Shown: positions 27,623 to 36,500, numbered from the stretch's first letter. The stretch is 64,000 bases of DNA from an uncultured Draconibacterium sp. (GCF_963677155.1 NZ_OY781884.1:1978501-2042500), one strand, 5' to 3'. Translations and numbers: made by a program. Notes: a model not told the origin generated them from the letters alone.

Positions 27623-28267
27623 CTATTTGTTTTTCTGAACCAGCGCAACTATAAAAGCCGGTTCGTGATTATCTTTCTCAGCAGTTCGGTCCATCACCTT
27701 AAAATCGGGAGCAAAATGCACTCCTGACGTAAGCTCCGGCGTTCCGAACTTCAGTAAATCTTTCTCTAAACTTTCAGGAACGTAGAATGCTGCATTTTTG
27801 AATACCGGATCGTTAGCCGCATTTTTTGCCAGTTGCGAGTTTCCATTCAGGCAACCCAATAATAAATATCCTCCCGGTTTTAAAACACGATAGATTTCGT
27901 TCAACACCACTTCTTTGCTGTTTACAAACTCCATCATTGTTACCGTAGCTACTACATCAAAACCTTCGTTTTTAAAAGGCAGTTCTCCGGCATCGGCTTT
28001 TAGTATCTCGGCATCCATATTTTTCTCAATAGCCTGATGCAACATCGCATCCGAAATATCAGTGGCAATAACATCAAACCCTGTGCTTACAAACAGCTCT
28101 GTCCAGTGACCAGTTCCGCAACCCAGTTCCAGCATCTTCCCTTTTGGCACTTTTTTCAGCGCATTGATAATAAGCTCTTCTTCTATCGTATCAATTTCTT
28201 TTCCTTCCGGAGTTTGATAATAAGCGTCGTAGGCTCCTGCTATTTCTTCTTTTATAAATACGTTCAT
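27623..28267 (-). CDS. Class I SAM-dependent methyltransferase
   Basis: The protein has 214 residues. Motif I is MLELGCGTGHWTELF (about 45-59), motif II VIATDISDAMLHQA, and motif III DAGELPFKNEGFDVVATVTMMEF; VLKPGGYLLLGCLN closes the Rossmann core. It resembles the UbiE/COQ5-like methyltransferase_11 family. The substrate cannot be told from sequence. It is the first gene of a two-gene operon with the thiamine-binding protein. Confidence 0.85.
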   Translation of the reverse strand: MNVFIKEEIAGAYDAYYQTPEGKEIDTIEEELIINALKKVPKGKMLELGCGTGHWTELFVSTGFDVIATDISDAMLHQAIEKNMDAEILKADAGELPFKNEGFDVVATVTMMEFVNSKEVVLNEIYRVLKPGGYLLLGCLNGNSQLAKNAANDPVFKNAAFYVPESLEKDLLKFGTPELTSGVHFAPDFKVMDRTAEKDNHEPAFIVALVQKNK

Positions 28268-28302
28268 CGTTATCAGTTTTGGCTATCACACCTCTAAAAC
28301 AA

Positions 28303-28343
28303 AGATGCCACCTTTCTACATAACGTAAATAAAGGTGGCATCT
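28303..28343. terminator. Bidirectional terminator-like hairpin
   Basis: AGATGCCACCTTT and AAAGGTGGCATCT form a perfect 13-bp stem. T-rich flanks favour termination of the phnA transcript on the minus strand. Confidence 0.75.
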
Positions 28344-28366
28344 TTTCTTATAAGTGAAAGTTCTTT

Positions 28367-28942
28367 CTAATTCTTCTTTACATACTGCGTAAGAATAACA
28401 ATCTGCTGTCCATTCACTTTTCCTTCAATTTGTTCGGGATTATCGTGTACCAGCGAAATATTACGAACGGCAGTACCACGCTTGGCAGTAAAACCGCCAC
28501 CTTTTACATTCAGGTCTTTTATCAATACAACCGTATCGCCGGCCTGTAAAACAGCGCCGTTACTATCAAGGTGTTTTACCACATCATCCGGATCAATTCC
28601 TTCGCCGGTTGCCTCTGCCCACTCCTTTGTTTCTTCGTCGAGATAAAGCATATCCAGCAGATCTTGTGGCCAGCCTTCAGCTTTTAGTCGGTTTAACATT
28701 CGCCAGGCCATTACCTGAACGGCAGGAACAGTACTCCACATACTATCGTTCAAACAACGCCAGTGATTGGCATCCATCGTCTCCGGGTCATTGATCTGAC
28801 CTGAGCAGGTTGCACAAATATAAATACTGTCTTTTTCGCTTTCCTGTGTTGCCGGCGGTACGGTGTATACGCCCAGGTTATCTTCCGATCCGCATAATTC
28901 ACAAACCGAAGTGCGTTTTTGCAATTCTCTTTCTATACTCAT
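28367..28942 (-). CDS. phnA: PhnA/YjdM family zinc-ribbon protein
   Basis: I start at the ATG at 28942 (191 residues) because the upstream ATG at 28960 lies inside a REP-like repeat. The N-terminus has zinc-ribbon Cys pairs (CELCGSED, ICATCSGQ). The C-terminal PhnA domain is visible as LDSNGAVLQAGDTVVLIKDLNVKGGG and FTAKRGTAVRNISLVHDNPEQIEGKVNGQQI. The family name comes from a phosphonate gene cluster, but PhnA proteins are not proven phosphonoacetate hydrolases. The real function is unknown. It is monocistronic. Confidence 0.85.
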   Translation of the reverse strand: MSIERELQKRTSVCELCGSEDNLGVYTVPPATQESEKDSIYICATCSGQINDPETMDANHWRCLNDSMWSTVPAVQVMAWRMLNRLKAEGWPQDLLDMLYLDEETKEWAEATGEGIDPDDVVKHLDSNGAVLQAGDTVVLIKDLNVKGGGFTAKRGTAVRNISLVHDNPEQIEGKVNGQQIVILTQYVKKN

Positions 28943-28954
28943 TTTGATTGTTCT

Positions 28955-29033
28955 TGTCATTTCGAAGGAAGTATAACTGAGAAATCTTTTACATTAAGAG
29001 TCAGATTTCTCCTCCTTCGTCGTCGGAATGACA
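28955..29033. repeat. REP-like imperfect inverted repeat, copy 2
   Basis: The left arm TGTCATTTCGAAGGAAG...GAGAAATCT and the inverted right arm TGTCATTCCGACGACGAAGG...AGAAATCT converge on a short loop. It is the same element type as 3171-3257 and sits between trpS and phnA. Confidence 0.65.
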
Positions 29034-29051
29034 ATTTATTTAATATTCTTC

Positions 29052-30053
29052 CTAAAACAGTTTCCTAAATCCGATTACATCCTTCACTTCCTGCAAAGTT
29101 TTTACGGCTGATTCGCGGGCTTTTTCGGCACCCATTTTAGCCACTTTTGCCAGATAAACATCGTCTTGCAGTATTTCGATTATACGTTCGCGAATCGGCG
29201 ATGTATAGGCAATAATATCTTCGGCTAATTGTTTTTTCAGATCGCCGTAACGGATTTCACATTTGTTGTACAACTCATCGAAATGCGCCACAGTATCAGG
29301 CGCAGAAACGATATCAAGCAGCGTAAATAAGTTCTGAATGGCTTCAGGTTTTTCCTGGTTCATTTCTGTTGGGCCCGAATCGGTAACGGCACGCATTACT
29401 TTTTTGCGGATTGATTTTGGATCTTCATAAAGGTTAATAGCATTGCCTTCTGATTTTCCCATTTTACCGCTGCCATCCAATCCGGGAACTTTAATCATAT
29501 CGCCGCCACCAAAAGTATACGGACGTGGAATTGGAAATACCTCGGATTTGTACATCCGGTTAAAACGTTTGGCAAATTTACGTGCCATTTCCAGGTTTTG
29601 CTCCTGATCTTTTCCAACCGGTACAAAATGTGCTTTATGAATGATGATATCCGAAGCCATTAATACCGGATAAGTAAGCAGTCCGGCATTTACGTTGTCC
29701 GGATTCTGACGTGCTTTATCTTTAAACGACGTTGTACGTTCCAGTTCGCCCAAATAGGCATTCATATTTAATAACGCATACAATTCCGAAACCTCAGGAA
29801 CATCGCTCTGAATGAATATTGTTGATTTTTCAGGATCAATTCCGCAAGCCAAATATTCGGCCAGTACCTGGCGCACACCCGATTGTAAATTCTCAGGTGT
29901 TGGGTGCGTAGTCAACGAGTGAATATCAGCAATAAAAAAGTAGCAGTTAAAATCGTCCTGCATTTTTAAGAAGTTTTGCACGGCTCCAAAATAGTTTCCA
30001 AGGTGCAAATATCCTGTCGGGCGTATACCACTAACAACTGTCGGTTTATTCAT
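29052..30053 (-). CDS. trpS: Tryptophan-tRNA ligase
   Basis: The protein has 333 residues starting at ATG 30053 (MNKPTVVSGIRPTGYLHLGN); an in-frame TTG further upstream is not credible. It has the class I synthetase HIGH-like motif TGYLHLGNY near residue 12 and the KMSKS-like GKMGKSEGN near residue 195. It charges tRNA-Trp with tryptophan in the cytoplasm. Length is normal. A Trp-biosynthesis gene (trpB2) with a Trp-codon leader lies about 0.9 kb away on the opposite strand. Confidence 0.97.
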   Translation of the reverse strand: MNKPTVVSGIRPTGYLHLGNYFGAVQNFLKMQDDFNCYFFIADIHSLTTHPTPENLQSGVRQVLAEYLACGIDPEKSTIFIQSDVPEVSELYALLNMNAYLGELERTTSFKDKARQNPDNVNAGLLTYPVLMASDIIIHKAHFVPVGKDQEQNLEMARKFAKRFNRMYKSEVFPIPRPYTFGGGDMIKVPGLDGSGKMGKSEGNAINLYEDPKSIRKKVMRAVTDSGPTEMNQEKPEAIQNLFTLLDIVSAPDTVAHFDELYNKCEIRYGDLKKQLAEDIIAYTSPIRERIIEILQDDVYLAKVAKMGAEKARESAVKTLQEVKDVIGFRKLF

Positions 30054-30255
30054 ATTAAAAAATTTAGTTGGAAGACCGAAGACGGAAGATCGAAGCAATC
30101 AACCAAACATCTAACCCAAAATATTCGGGCTCGACTTCCCATAAAATCTATCTGATTTTTAAGTGAGTGCAAAAATAGAGATTCACACGGAAAGTAAAAA
30201 AATAAAATTCGCTATGGATAAAAAATTAATACTGTAAAGACTGTCTTAGTGAAAA

Positions 30256-30729
30256 TCAGGAATCGATAAGGTCAGAAATCTGCGCATTGGTGCAGGCAAT
30301 TAAATCTTTTGGATTGATTTTTATCTGCATACCTCGTTTCCCGGCACTCACATAAATAAATTCGAAATTCAAACAGGTTTCGTGAATAAAAATCGGATAC
30401 GATTTTTTCATTCCCATTGGCGAACAAGCACCACGAATATAGCCGGTGAGCCCCAGCAGTTCTTTCATCAGCACCATTTCCACGCTTTTATTCCCCGATA
30501 TTTTTGCAGCCTTTTTCAGGTTTAATTCGTCAGCTCCGGGAATAACAGCAACAAACACACCCGTTTTATTGCCTCTTAGAACCAGGGTTTTAAATACCTG
30601 CTCTACATTCTGTCCCAACGATTCGGCAACATGTGTCGCACTCAAATCCGCCTCATCAACGTGGTATTCAACCAGGTCGTATGCTATTCTTTTGCTGTCG
30701 AGTAAACGGGCAGCGTTTGTTTTCTTCAT
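30256..30729 (-). CDS. ybaK: Cys-tRNA(Pro)/aminoacyl-tRNA deacylase, YbaK/EbsC type
   Basis: The protein has 157 residues starting at ATG 30729 (MKKTNAARLLDSKRI), the typical YbaK start; a longer in-frame reading adds residues foreign to the family. Key blocks are VFKTLVLRGN (the catalytic Lys), AVIPGADELNLKKAAK and TGYIRGACSPMGMKKSYPIF (the GGxSPxG loop as GACSPMG). YbaK hydrolyses mischarged Cys-tRNA-Pro. It is monocistronic. Confidence 0.92.
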   Translation of the reverse strand: MKKTNAARLLDSKRIAYDLVEYHVDEADLSATHVAESLGQNVEQVFKTLVLRGNKTGVFVAVIPGADELNLKKAAKISGNKSVEMVLMKELLGLTGYIRGACSPMGMKKSYPIFIHETCLNFEFIYVSAGKRGMQIKINPKDLIACTNAQISDLIDS

Positions 30730-30892
30730 CGTGAAATAATTTGAGCACAAAAGTTGAAAATTTTGGTCGATTGACCAAGTAAAAATCATCACATTAACCC
30801 GGATATTTCTGTCGGTTTGCAAAGGTTAATGCATCTGAAATATTTTTTCAAAAAGAAATATTAATTAGCTTTACGTACTGACTTATAAAGAG

Positions 30893-31009
30893 ATGTACAG
30901 AAATAACATATACGGAAAAGAATGGCACTGGCGTAACGTGAAAAGGGAAACACGGAATGTTGCGTATTTTTTCTGTTATAAACTGAAAAGGGATTTGTCG
31001 TATTCGTAG
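30893..31009 (+). CDS. Putative Trp-rich leader peptide upstream of trpB2
   Basis: A 38-codon frame (MYRNNIYGKEWHWRNVKRE...) begins 175 bp before trpB2. Trp codons occur at positions 11 and 13 (TGG CAC TGG), a rare pair in so short a peptide. Its stop codon lies inside the loop of the terminator hairpin at 30986-31025. This is the layout of a ribosome-mediated transcription attenuator. A second AAAAGGGA at about 30941-30948 could compete for the 3' arm of the terminator (GTCCCTTTTT). It is unusual that the peptide reads into the terminator. Identification is by layout only. Confidence 0.5.
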   Translation: MYRNNIYGKEWHWRNVKRETRNVAYFFCYKLKRDLSYS

Positions 31010-31025
31010 GGCAAGTCCCTTTTTG
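30986..31025 (+). terminator. Attenuator-type terminator before trpB2
   Basis: AAAAGGGATTTG pairs with CAAGTCCCTTTT (one G-T pair) around a 14-base loop, followed by T. It lies before, not after, a gene on the same strand, which indicates conditional termination. Confidence 0.7.
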
Positions 31026-31067
31026 TGTTACTGACAGGCAATTAATTATCAACCTAAAAAATAGATC

Positions 31068-32444
31068 ATGACTAGACAAAAAAAGATTTTTCTCGAAGAA
31101 TCGGAAATGCCCAAACAATGGTACAACCTGGCTCCCGATCTTCTATCGCCGTTGAACCCACCACTTGGACCGGACGGAAATCCTGTGGGGCCTGAGATGT
31201 TGGCTCCTGTTTTCCCGATGAATTTGATAGAACAGGAAGTAAGTCAGGAACGATGGATTGATATTCCTGAAGGGATTCGTGAAATTCTGGTGCAATGGAG
31301 ACCAAGTCCACTTATTCGGGCTTACGAACTGGAAGCAGCGCTCGGAACTCCGGCAAAGATCTATTATAAAAACGAAGGTGTTTCGCCGGCCGGAAGTCAT
31401 AAACCCAATACCGCCGTGGCACAAGCCTGGTACAACAAAGAGTTTGGTATTAAAAAACTAACTACTGAAACCGGTGCCGGTCAGTGGGGATCGGCCCTAT
31501 CGTATGCCTGTGCACAATTGGGCGGCATTGAATGTAAAGTTTTTATGGTGCGTGTAAGTTTCGATCAGAAACCTTTTCGTAAAATGATGATGGAAACCTG
31601 GGGCGGCAACTGTATTGCAAGTCCAAGTACCGAAACACAAGCCGGTCGCGATATTCTAGCACAGTTTCCTGATACACCGGGAAGCTTGGGGATTGCTATT
31701 TCAGAAGCTGTTGAAGCTGCAGTTACCGATCCAACAGGCGGAACCCGTTATTCATTGGGATCGGTGTTAAATCACGTAATGTTGCACCAGACTATAATTG
31801 GCTTGGAAGCGAAAAAACAGCTGGCTAAAGTGGGTATTAAGAACCCTGATGTAGTTATTGCCTGCTGTGGTGGAGGTAGTAACTTCGCCGGACTTTCGTT
31901 CCCGTTTATGTACGAAAAAATACATGGCGCCGACATTCAAATTATCGGAGCAGAGCCATCGAGCTGCCCAACTTTAACAAAAGCACCCTTTATTTACGAT
32001 AACGGCGATGTGGCACAAATGACACCGCTTTTGGCGATGAACAGCCTTGGTCACAACTTTATTCCGGCACCAATCCACGCCGGTGGATTACGCTACCATG
32101 GCATAGCGCCACTTGTAAGTGCTGCCTTAAAAGATGGTTTAATGGACGCAATTGCCGTTCACCAAAGCGAATGTTTCGGGGCCGGATTATTGTTTGCCAA
32201 GACCGAAGGTATTATTCCTGCTCCGGAAACAACACACGCCATTGCCGCTACCATCCGCGAGGCTAAAAAAGCCAAAGAAGAAGGAAAAGAAAAAACAATC
32301 CTGTTCAACTTCAGTGGTCATGGTTTGATGGACCTTGTTGGTTACAACAAATACATAGGTGGCGAATTACACGATTACGAATATCCGGAATCGGAAATTG
32401 CCGCTAACCTGAAAAAACTGGAAGGTTATCCATTACCAAAATAA
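31068..32444 (+). CDS. trpB2: Tryptophan synthase beta chain, TrpB2 type
   Basis: The protein has 458 residues, longer than the classical TrpB of about 400. It has the TrpB2 features: the N-terminal [17 protein letters not shown], the substrate/PLP block [15 protein letters not shown] with the Schiff-base Lys112, [11 protein letters not shown], and the phosphate-binding [14 protein letters not shown]. It condenses indole with serine to make tryptophan, or may salvage indole, without obligatory contact with TrpA. It stands alone with no trp operon partners in the window, which is common for TrpB2. A putative Trp attenuator precedes it and a terminator follows. Confidence 0.93.
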   Translation: MTRQKKIFLEESEMPKQWYNLAPDLLSPLNPPLGPDGNPVGPEMLAPVFPMNLIEQEVSQERWIDIPEGIREILVQWRPSPLIRAYELEAALGTPAKIYYKNEGVSPAGSHKPNTAVAQAWYNKEFGIKKLTTETGAGQWGSALSYACAQLGGIECKVFMVRVSFDQKPFRKMMMETWGGNCIASPSTETQAGRDILAQFPDTPGSLGIAISEAVEAAVTDPTGGTRYSLGSVLNHVMLHQTIIGLEAKKQLAKVGIKNPDVVIACCGGGSNFAGLSFPFMYEKIHGADIQIIGAEPSSCPTLTKAPFIYDNGDVAQMTPLLAMNSLGHNFIPAPIHAGGLRYHGIAPLVSAALKDGLMDAIAVHQSECFGAGLLFAKTEGIIPAPETTHAIAATIREAKKAKEEGKEKTILFNFSGHGLMDLVGYNKYIGGELHDYEYPESEIAANLKKLEGYPLPK

Positions 32445-32456
32445 GAATATTGGAAT

Positions 32457-32486
32457 AGCGCGCTGCTGTTTTGTAGTGCGCTTTTT
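32457..32486 (+). terminator. Terminator of trpB2
   Basis: AGCGCGCTGC pairs with GTAGTGCGCT through G-T-tolerant pairing, and five T follow. Confidence 0.75.
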
Positions 32487-32497
32487 CTTTGCTTCTT

Positions 32498-33445
32498 TTA
32501 AAAGAAAGCGTAAATCAACTCTTCGTTATCAGTTCCCAATAAATGGCGAATATCCTCGTAGAAGTGTGATTTACCAAGCAATAAGGCAGATAATTCAGTA
32601 GCGTAAGGTTCAACAAAATAATTGCCATGCAGGTTGGCGTTTACAATCCGGCCTTTCTTTATTTTAAGGAAGATTTCCAGTGTCCGGCCGTCGATTTCCA
32701 CCTTATTGGTAAAAGTGTATTTTGGCGAGTAGCCCCAACGCCATTCCCAGGTTGTGAATTTTTCATCAACCAGTTTGTTAATCGCTTTTTCCTCATCAGC
32801 TGAAATTGTATAACTTTCTGCTCCTTCTTTTTTTAGCTGCACTCCAATCAGGAAATCGATAAATTCCTCGATATCCAAATCTTTTTTCAGGAACGGAGCA
32901 ATATTAGCCACTTTGCTTCGGTTCGATTGCACCGCTTTGCTGGTGTATTTTCCGGGGATAACCTTTATGCTATTTCCCAGATTTTCCAGATCGGAGTTAA
33001 ACAACAAGGTACCATGATGCAAGACCCGATTTTTAAAAACATGCTCTGCATTTCCCGATATCTTTAATCCCTTAATCAGCAAATCGTTTCTCCCTGATGT
33101 TGTGGCTTCAATATCCAACTGGGCGAGCGCTTCCACCACCGGTTCGGTAAACTGTTTAAACGAAATCTCTGCCGGACTTTTTACATTTTTTATAAAAGCA
33201 AAATTTACATTTCCGGCATCGTGGAAAACCGTTCCCCCACCCGAAATTCGACGTGCTACCGTAATGTCATTTTCGCGCACATAGCGGTAATTTACCTCGC
33301 CCAACGCGTTTTGGTGTTTGCCAACAACCACCGTTTTATCGCTTTGCCACAGCATAAAAATATCATCGTCGAAATTCTTTAGCAGGTACTCTTCGGCAGC
33401 CAAACAGTAAAAAGGATTGTTGTTTTTAAGATTAATGCAAAGCAT
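32498..33445 (-). CDS. lplA: Lipoate-protein ligase A
   Basis: The protein has 315 residues from ATG 33445 (MLCINLKNNNPFYCLAAEEYLL); an in-frame TTG at 33469 is less likely. RRISGGGTVFHDAGNVNFAFI is the lipoate-binding RRxSGGGxVxHD motif, and the conserved Lys is probably in ISGNAEHVFKNRVLHHGTLL. A C-terminal lipoate ligase accessory domain (about 235-315) is present. The enzyme attaches lipoate or octanoate to E2 subunits and GcvH. It is monocistronic. Confidence 0.93.
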   Translation of the reverse strand: MLCINLKNNNPFYCLAAEEYLLKNFDDDIFMLWQSDKTVVVGKHQNALGEVNYRYVRENDITVARRISGGGTVFHDAGNVNFAFIKNVKSPAEISFKQFTEPVVEALAQLDIEATTSGRNDLLIKGLKISGNAEHVFKNRVLHHGTLLFNSDLENLGNSIKVIPGKYTSKAVQSNRSKVANIAPFLKKDLDIEEFIDFLIGVQLKKEGAESYTISADEEKAINKLVDEKFTTWEWRWGYSPKYTFTNKVEIDGRTLEIFLKIKKGRIVNANLHGNYFVEPYATELSALLLGKSHFYEDIRHLLGTDNEELIYAFF

Positions 33446-33490
33446 CTTTTTTTGTTTTATGTCAGGCAAAAGTACAAAATGCCAGGCATA

Positions 33491-33520
33491 AAAAAACCAT
33501 CTCTGATAGCAGAGATGGTT
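33491..33520 (-). terminator. Terminator of the small carboxypeptidase-regulatory gene
   Basis: AACCATCTCT and AGAGATGGTT form a perfect stem around a 6-base loop, followed by a run of T on the minus strand. Confidence 0.8.
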
Positions 33521-33543
33521 TTCTTTTGATATGCAGCATATTG

Positions 33544-33894
33544 CTAATTCAAGGGCTTCAGCTTAACATTTACCTTGTTTGAGAATATATCAATTGTCTT
33601 TTTTTCAATTTCGTTCTTTTCGTAAGAAATATAACTGGCTGTAAGGTTGTATTCGCCTGGTGTAACATCTTCAAAGTAGAAATTTCCGTCGAAATCGGTA
33701 TAAGCCTTTTTGTCGGTTCCTTCCAGCTTCACCTCAACCCCTACCAATAATTCGCCGGTTAATTCATCGGCTACACTTCCGGTAATCATTACGGTTGAAG
33801 GTTTATCCGCATTTGCTGGCTTGTTATCTTTATCGTCGGCCAATCCACTGAAAAACAAACCTGTAACTAATATAAGTGTTAGAAAAATTTTCAT
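33544..33894 (-). CDS. Small exported carboxypeptidase-regulatory-like domain protein
   Basis: The protein has 116 residues: a signal peptide (1-19), a short linker, and one carboxypeptidase-regulatory-like beta-sandwich (ITGSVADELTGELLVGVEVKLEG, AYTDFDGNFYFEDVTPGEYNLTASY). This is the domain normally found at the N-terminus of TonB receptors, here freestanding. Residues 25-33 are Lys/Asn/Asp-rich. Direct 11-bp repeats of ATTACA type lie 58-90 bp upstream, suggesting phosphate control. The function is unknown. Confidence 0.75.
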   Translation of the reverse strand: MKIFLTLILVTGLFFSGLADDKDNKPANADKPSTVMITGSVADELTGELLVGVEVKLEGTDKKAYTDFDGNFYFEDVTPGEYNLTASYISYEKNEIEKKTIDIFSNKVNVKLKPLN

Positions 33895-33951
33895 TTTGTA
33901 TTTCCTTAATCTCTTTAGTCGACAAAACTAGCGCAGAGATTTTACACTGTA

Positions 33952-33984
33952 ATTACACAATTATTACAAATCGATTAATCTTGC
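33952..33984. promoter_or_regulatory. Candidate Pho box (three 11-bp repeats)
   Basis: ATTACACAATT, ATTACAAATCG and ATTAATCTTGC follow each other at exact 11-bp steps (33952, 33963, 33974) upstream of the gene starting at 33894. The minus strand also shows TGTAA-phased repeats here, so the orientation is ambiguous. Confidence 0.55.
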
Positions 33985-33993
33985 AAGCGAGCA

Positions 33994-34026
33994 CAAAAAA
34001 ACGTCTGACTACGAATAGTCAGACGT
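33994..34026 (-). terminator. Terminator of the MORN-repeat gene
   Basis: ACGTCTGACTA pairs perfectly with TAGTCAGACGT around a 4-base loop; seven T follow on the minus strand. Confidence 0.85.
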
Positions 34027-34056
34027 TCTATGCAGTGTTTAATGTAACTTCAAATT

Positions 34057-34521
34057 TTAAAATTCGGAATAGTTTCTTTCGTTTACAACTACTCCCATTT
34101 CATCGTAGCTTTTCCAGGTTCCGGTTTTTTCACCGTTGCTGTAACAAAGTTCATACTTCAAATTACCTTCATCGTCCCACACGTACCAATTGCCGTCTTT
34201 TTTGCCGTTTTTGTAAGCGGCTTTAGCAACCTTAACTCCGTCGGTGTTGAAAGTAAGCCAAATACCGTGCATTTCGTTGTTTTTGTATGCACGTACTTCG
34301 TTCAGTTCGCCTGTCTCAAAATACAGTTTACATTCGCCATCTTTTTTCCCATCGATGAAGTTTGATACCATTTTTACATTTCCATTATCAAAATGGGTAG
34401 TGTACTCTCCTGAAAACAATTCAGAGTTCTGGTAATACAATCCATCAATTTCTTGCAGTTCCTGTGCGAACACTGTAAATGCTACAAATAAAACTCCTAC
34501 TAACAATGCTAACCTTTTCAT
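34057..34521 (-). CDS. Exported MORN-repeat variant protein
   Basis: The protein has 154 residues with a signal peptide (1-19). Four or five MORN-variant repeats (PF07661 type) follow: FDNGNVKMVSNFIDGKKDGEC, YFETGELNEVRAYKNNEMHGIW, FNTDGVKVAKAAYKNGKKDGNW and DDEGNLKYELCYSNGEKTGTW. Such repeats form an elongated beta-sheet; in Bacteroidota they occur in many secreted proteins without known activity. Three perfectly phased 11-bp repeats lie 89-121 bp upstream, so it is probably part of the phosphate-starvation regulon. Confidence 0.8.
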   Translation of the reverse strand: MKRLALLVGVLFVAFTVFAQELQEIDGLYYQNSELFSGEYTTHFDNGNVKMVSNFIDGKKDGECKLYFETGELNEVRAYKNNEMHGIWLTFNTDGVKVAKAAYKNGKKDGNWYVWDDEGNLKYELCYSNGEKTGTWKSYDEMGVVVNERNYSEF

Positions 34522-34609
34522 GGTAGCCTCCTTTCTTTGTTTTAATTTGTTTTTGACGTTACTTCTATTAATACAAAGTTAACATTTAATTCACATAAAC
34601 TAAACACTA

Positions 34610-34642
34610 CTGTAATTTTTTTGTAACATTTCTGTAATTTTT
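34610..34642 (-). promoter_or_regulatory. Candidate Pho box (three 11-bp repeats)
   Basis: On the plus strand CTGTAATTTTT, TTGTAACATTT and CTGTAATTTTT start at 34610, 34621 and 34632, exactly 11 bp apart. Read on the gene's strand they are ATTACA-type repeats upstream of the MORN-repeat gene. Confidence 0.7.
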
Positions 34643-34672
34643 AAGCAATCTTGATCAACAAAGTAAAGAGCA

Positions 34673-34733
34673 AAAAAAAACCCGGACTCTCATCCGGGGT
34701 TAAGGTAGGCTCTGCAACCTACCTGCCATTAAA
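34673..34733 (-). repeat. Duplicated double-hairpin 3' element with terminator, copy 1
   Basis: On the minus strand a hairpin GGTAGG...CCTACC is followed by a second hairpin CCCCGGATGAGAGTCCGGG and a run of T. The block from 34681 to 34733 is repeated almost base for base at 36508-36561. Each copy lies downstream of a minus-strand gene. Confidence 0.8.
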
Positions 34734-34813
34734 ACTTTTACATAAAAAAGCGCTCGGAATAACCAACACGCAATTACCTGATTAACCACCCATTAAACAG
34801 ATTGAAACGAGAA

Positions 34814-36286
34814 CTATTTTATGATCAATTTTTTCTTTAAAACAGATTCATTCTGATCAATTACTTCGAGGATATACGTAGCAGGAGCCGAGTTTTTCAG
34901 ATCAATCTGGACTTTATTATCTCCTGTTACTTTTTGTTCCCATATTTCTTGACCAGCTAAATTAAAGACTCTTGCAGTATAATTGCCATTATAGCCTAAC
35001 TCTAGATTAAATACACCTTCTGACGGATTTGGGTATACTAATAAGCTTTGTGACTCTTTACTACGGGGGTCAATCGAACCAGATTTAAGCAAAGAAATTG
35101 GAATAAGCCCCGATTTAAAAGAATCTTTAATATATATTTTTTCAGCATGAGCTTCTCGGTAGGCTCCACTTTCAACTATCACACAGAGATAAAATTCACC
35201 CATGAATCTTATATTATGACCTGACGAATAATAATCATAAGGAATATTAATATTGACATCATAGGTATGGGAGCTACCTGTCGCAATATTAGCAAACCCA
35301 CTATTAAGGACTCCTGTTGCCACCGCATTGTATATATAATTATCGATACTATTTTGCTGTATTTTTGTAAAGACCCAGCCGATTTTATCAAGTTTGCCAA
35401 CACCTCCACTATTTTTAACAGTAACCTTAATATTATTTACATCCGTGTTATTGTAATCAAAAGTCGGTAGTTGTGTACTTCCATCCACTACAGGTAGCTC
35501 TACATTTGTAAGACTAAAATCGGGATCACCTGTAGTCTCGCATGTATAACTAAATGTTTGAGGTGGCATATGTCCAAAATCTACTACCAAATAATACGTT
35601 ATTCCATTTGTAGAAAAGCCATCGCGTGAATAAAACCAACTCGTAAACTTCTTATAATCTGGATAGTACGAATGGTCATCATAATCATGGTCAGTATTAT
35701 ATGGATAATAGTAGATACAATTGCTTGGAGTAACTGAGTTTTTATAAAATCGCATATATATAGCACCATCGTTATAGTTTCCTTTTATATCAAATTCAAA
35801 ATTAAATTTTGTCCCTACTGGATAATTAGTCCCAGCAGCATTAAGCACTTTAAAATTTTTTATTTCAACACTTAAATCGGAGTCACCTGTAGTCTCGCAT
35901 GTATAACTAAATGTTTGAAGGGGCATATGTCCAAAATCGACTACCAAATAATACGTTATTCCATCAGTAGAAAAGCCATCGCGTGAATAAAACCAACTCG
36001 TAAACTTCTTATAATCTGGATAGTAAGAATGGTCGTCATAATCATGGTCAGTATTATATGGATAATAGTAGATACAATTGCTTGGAGTAACTGAGTTTTT
36101 ATAAAATCGCATATATATAGCACCATCGTTATAGTTTCCTTTTATATCAAATTCAAAATTAAATTTTGTCCCTGCTGGATAACTCGTTCCTGCAGCATTA
36201 AGCACTTTAAAATTTTTTATTTCAATTGTTTGAGAAAATGATACAAAAGGTAATACTACTAAAACAAAGATGAATAAATTTTTCAT
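34814..36286 (-). CDS. Secreted protein with duplicated domain and type IX type A sorting domain
   Basis: The protein has 490 residues: a signal peptide (1-18), then two nearly identical 119-residue units in tandem (each IEIKNFKVLNAAGT...GTKFNFEFDIKGNYNDGAIYMRFYKNS...YYPDYKKFTSWFYSRDGF). A beta-sandwich region follows (about 265-395). The last 75 or so residues are the Por secretion C-terminal domain (LLVYPNPSEGVFNLEL, VFNLAGQEIW, LKKKLIIK). It should be exported by the type IX system and anchored or released at the surface. The ligand is unknown. Phased 11-bp repeats lie 81-113 bp upstream, so it is a candidate Pho regulon member. Confidence 0.82.
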   Translation of the reverse strand: MKNLFIFVLVVLPFVSFSQTIEIKNFKVLNAAGTSYPAGTKFNFEFDIKGNYNDGAIYMRFYKNSVTPSNCIYYYPYNTDHDYDDHSYYPDYKKFTSWFYSRDGFSTDGITYYLVVDFGHMPLQTFSYTCETTGDSDLSVEIKNFKVLNAAGTNYPVGTKFNFEFDIKGNYNDGAIYMRFYKNSVTPSNCIYYYPYNTDHDYDDHSYYPDYKKFTSWFYSRDGFSTNGITYYLVVDFGHMPPQTFSYTCETTGDPDFSLTNVELPVVDGSTQLPTFDYNNTDVNNIKVTVKNSGGVGKLDKIGWVFTKIQQNSIDNYIYNAVATGVLNSGFANIATGSSHTYDVNINIPYDYYSSGHNIRFMGEFYLCVIVESGAYREAHAEKIYIKDSFKSGLIPISLLKSGSIDPRSKESQSLLVYPNPSEGVFNLELGYNGNYTARVFNLAGQEIWEQKVTGDNKVQIDLKNSAPATYILEVIDQNESVLKKKLIIK

Positions 36287-36366
36287 GATTAGAGATTTTA
36301 ATTAGTTGATCTTAAATTTCTTCAATACTAATTTACTAATTAAAACTATAGTTCGTTTTATTATCG

Positions 36367-36399
36367 CTTAATTTAATTATTAAGTAATCAGTATGTAAT
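36367..36399 (-). promoter_or_regulatory. Candidate Pho box (three 11-bp repeats)
   Basis: On the minus strand ATTACATACTG, ATTACTTAATA and ATTAAATTAAG are consecutive 11-mers upstream of the gene starting at 36286. Confidence 0.65.
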
Positions 36400-36500
36400 A
36401 TATCTCTAATTCATGATTGTAGCATTTTTATGTAGTCTACGATTTTATATACAGGACTGAGCCTCACTATTTCTTACAGTTCTTCGGCATCGACACTATA

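Noticed and set aside
30067-30096. Short GAAGACCGAAGACGGAAGAT-type tandem repeat upstream of trpS
   Set aside because: It has only about three imperfect 8-9 bp units; such degenerate runs are common between Bacteroidota genes, and no function can be argued.
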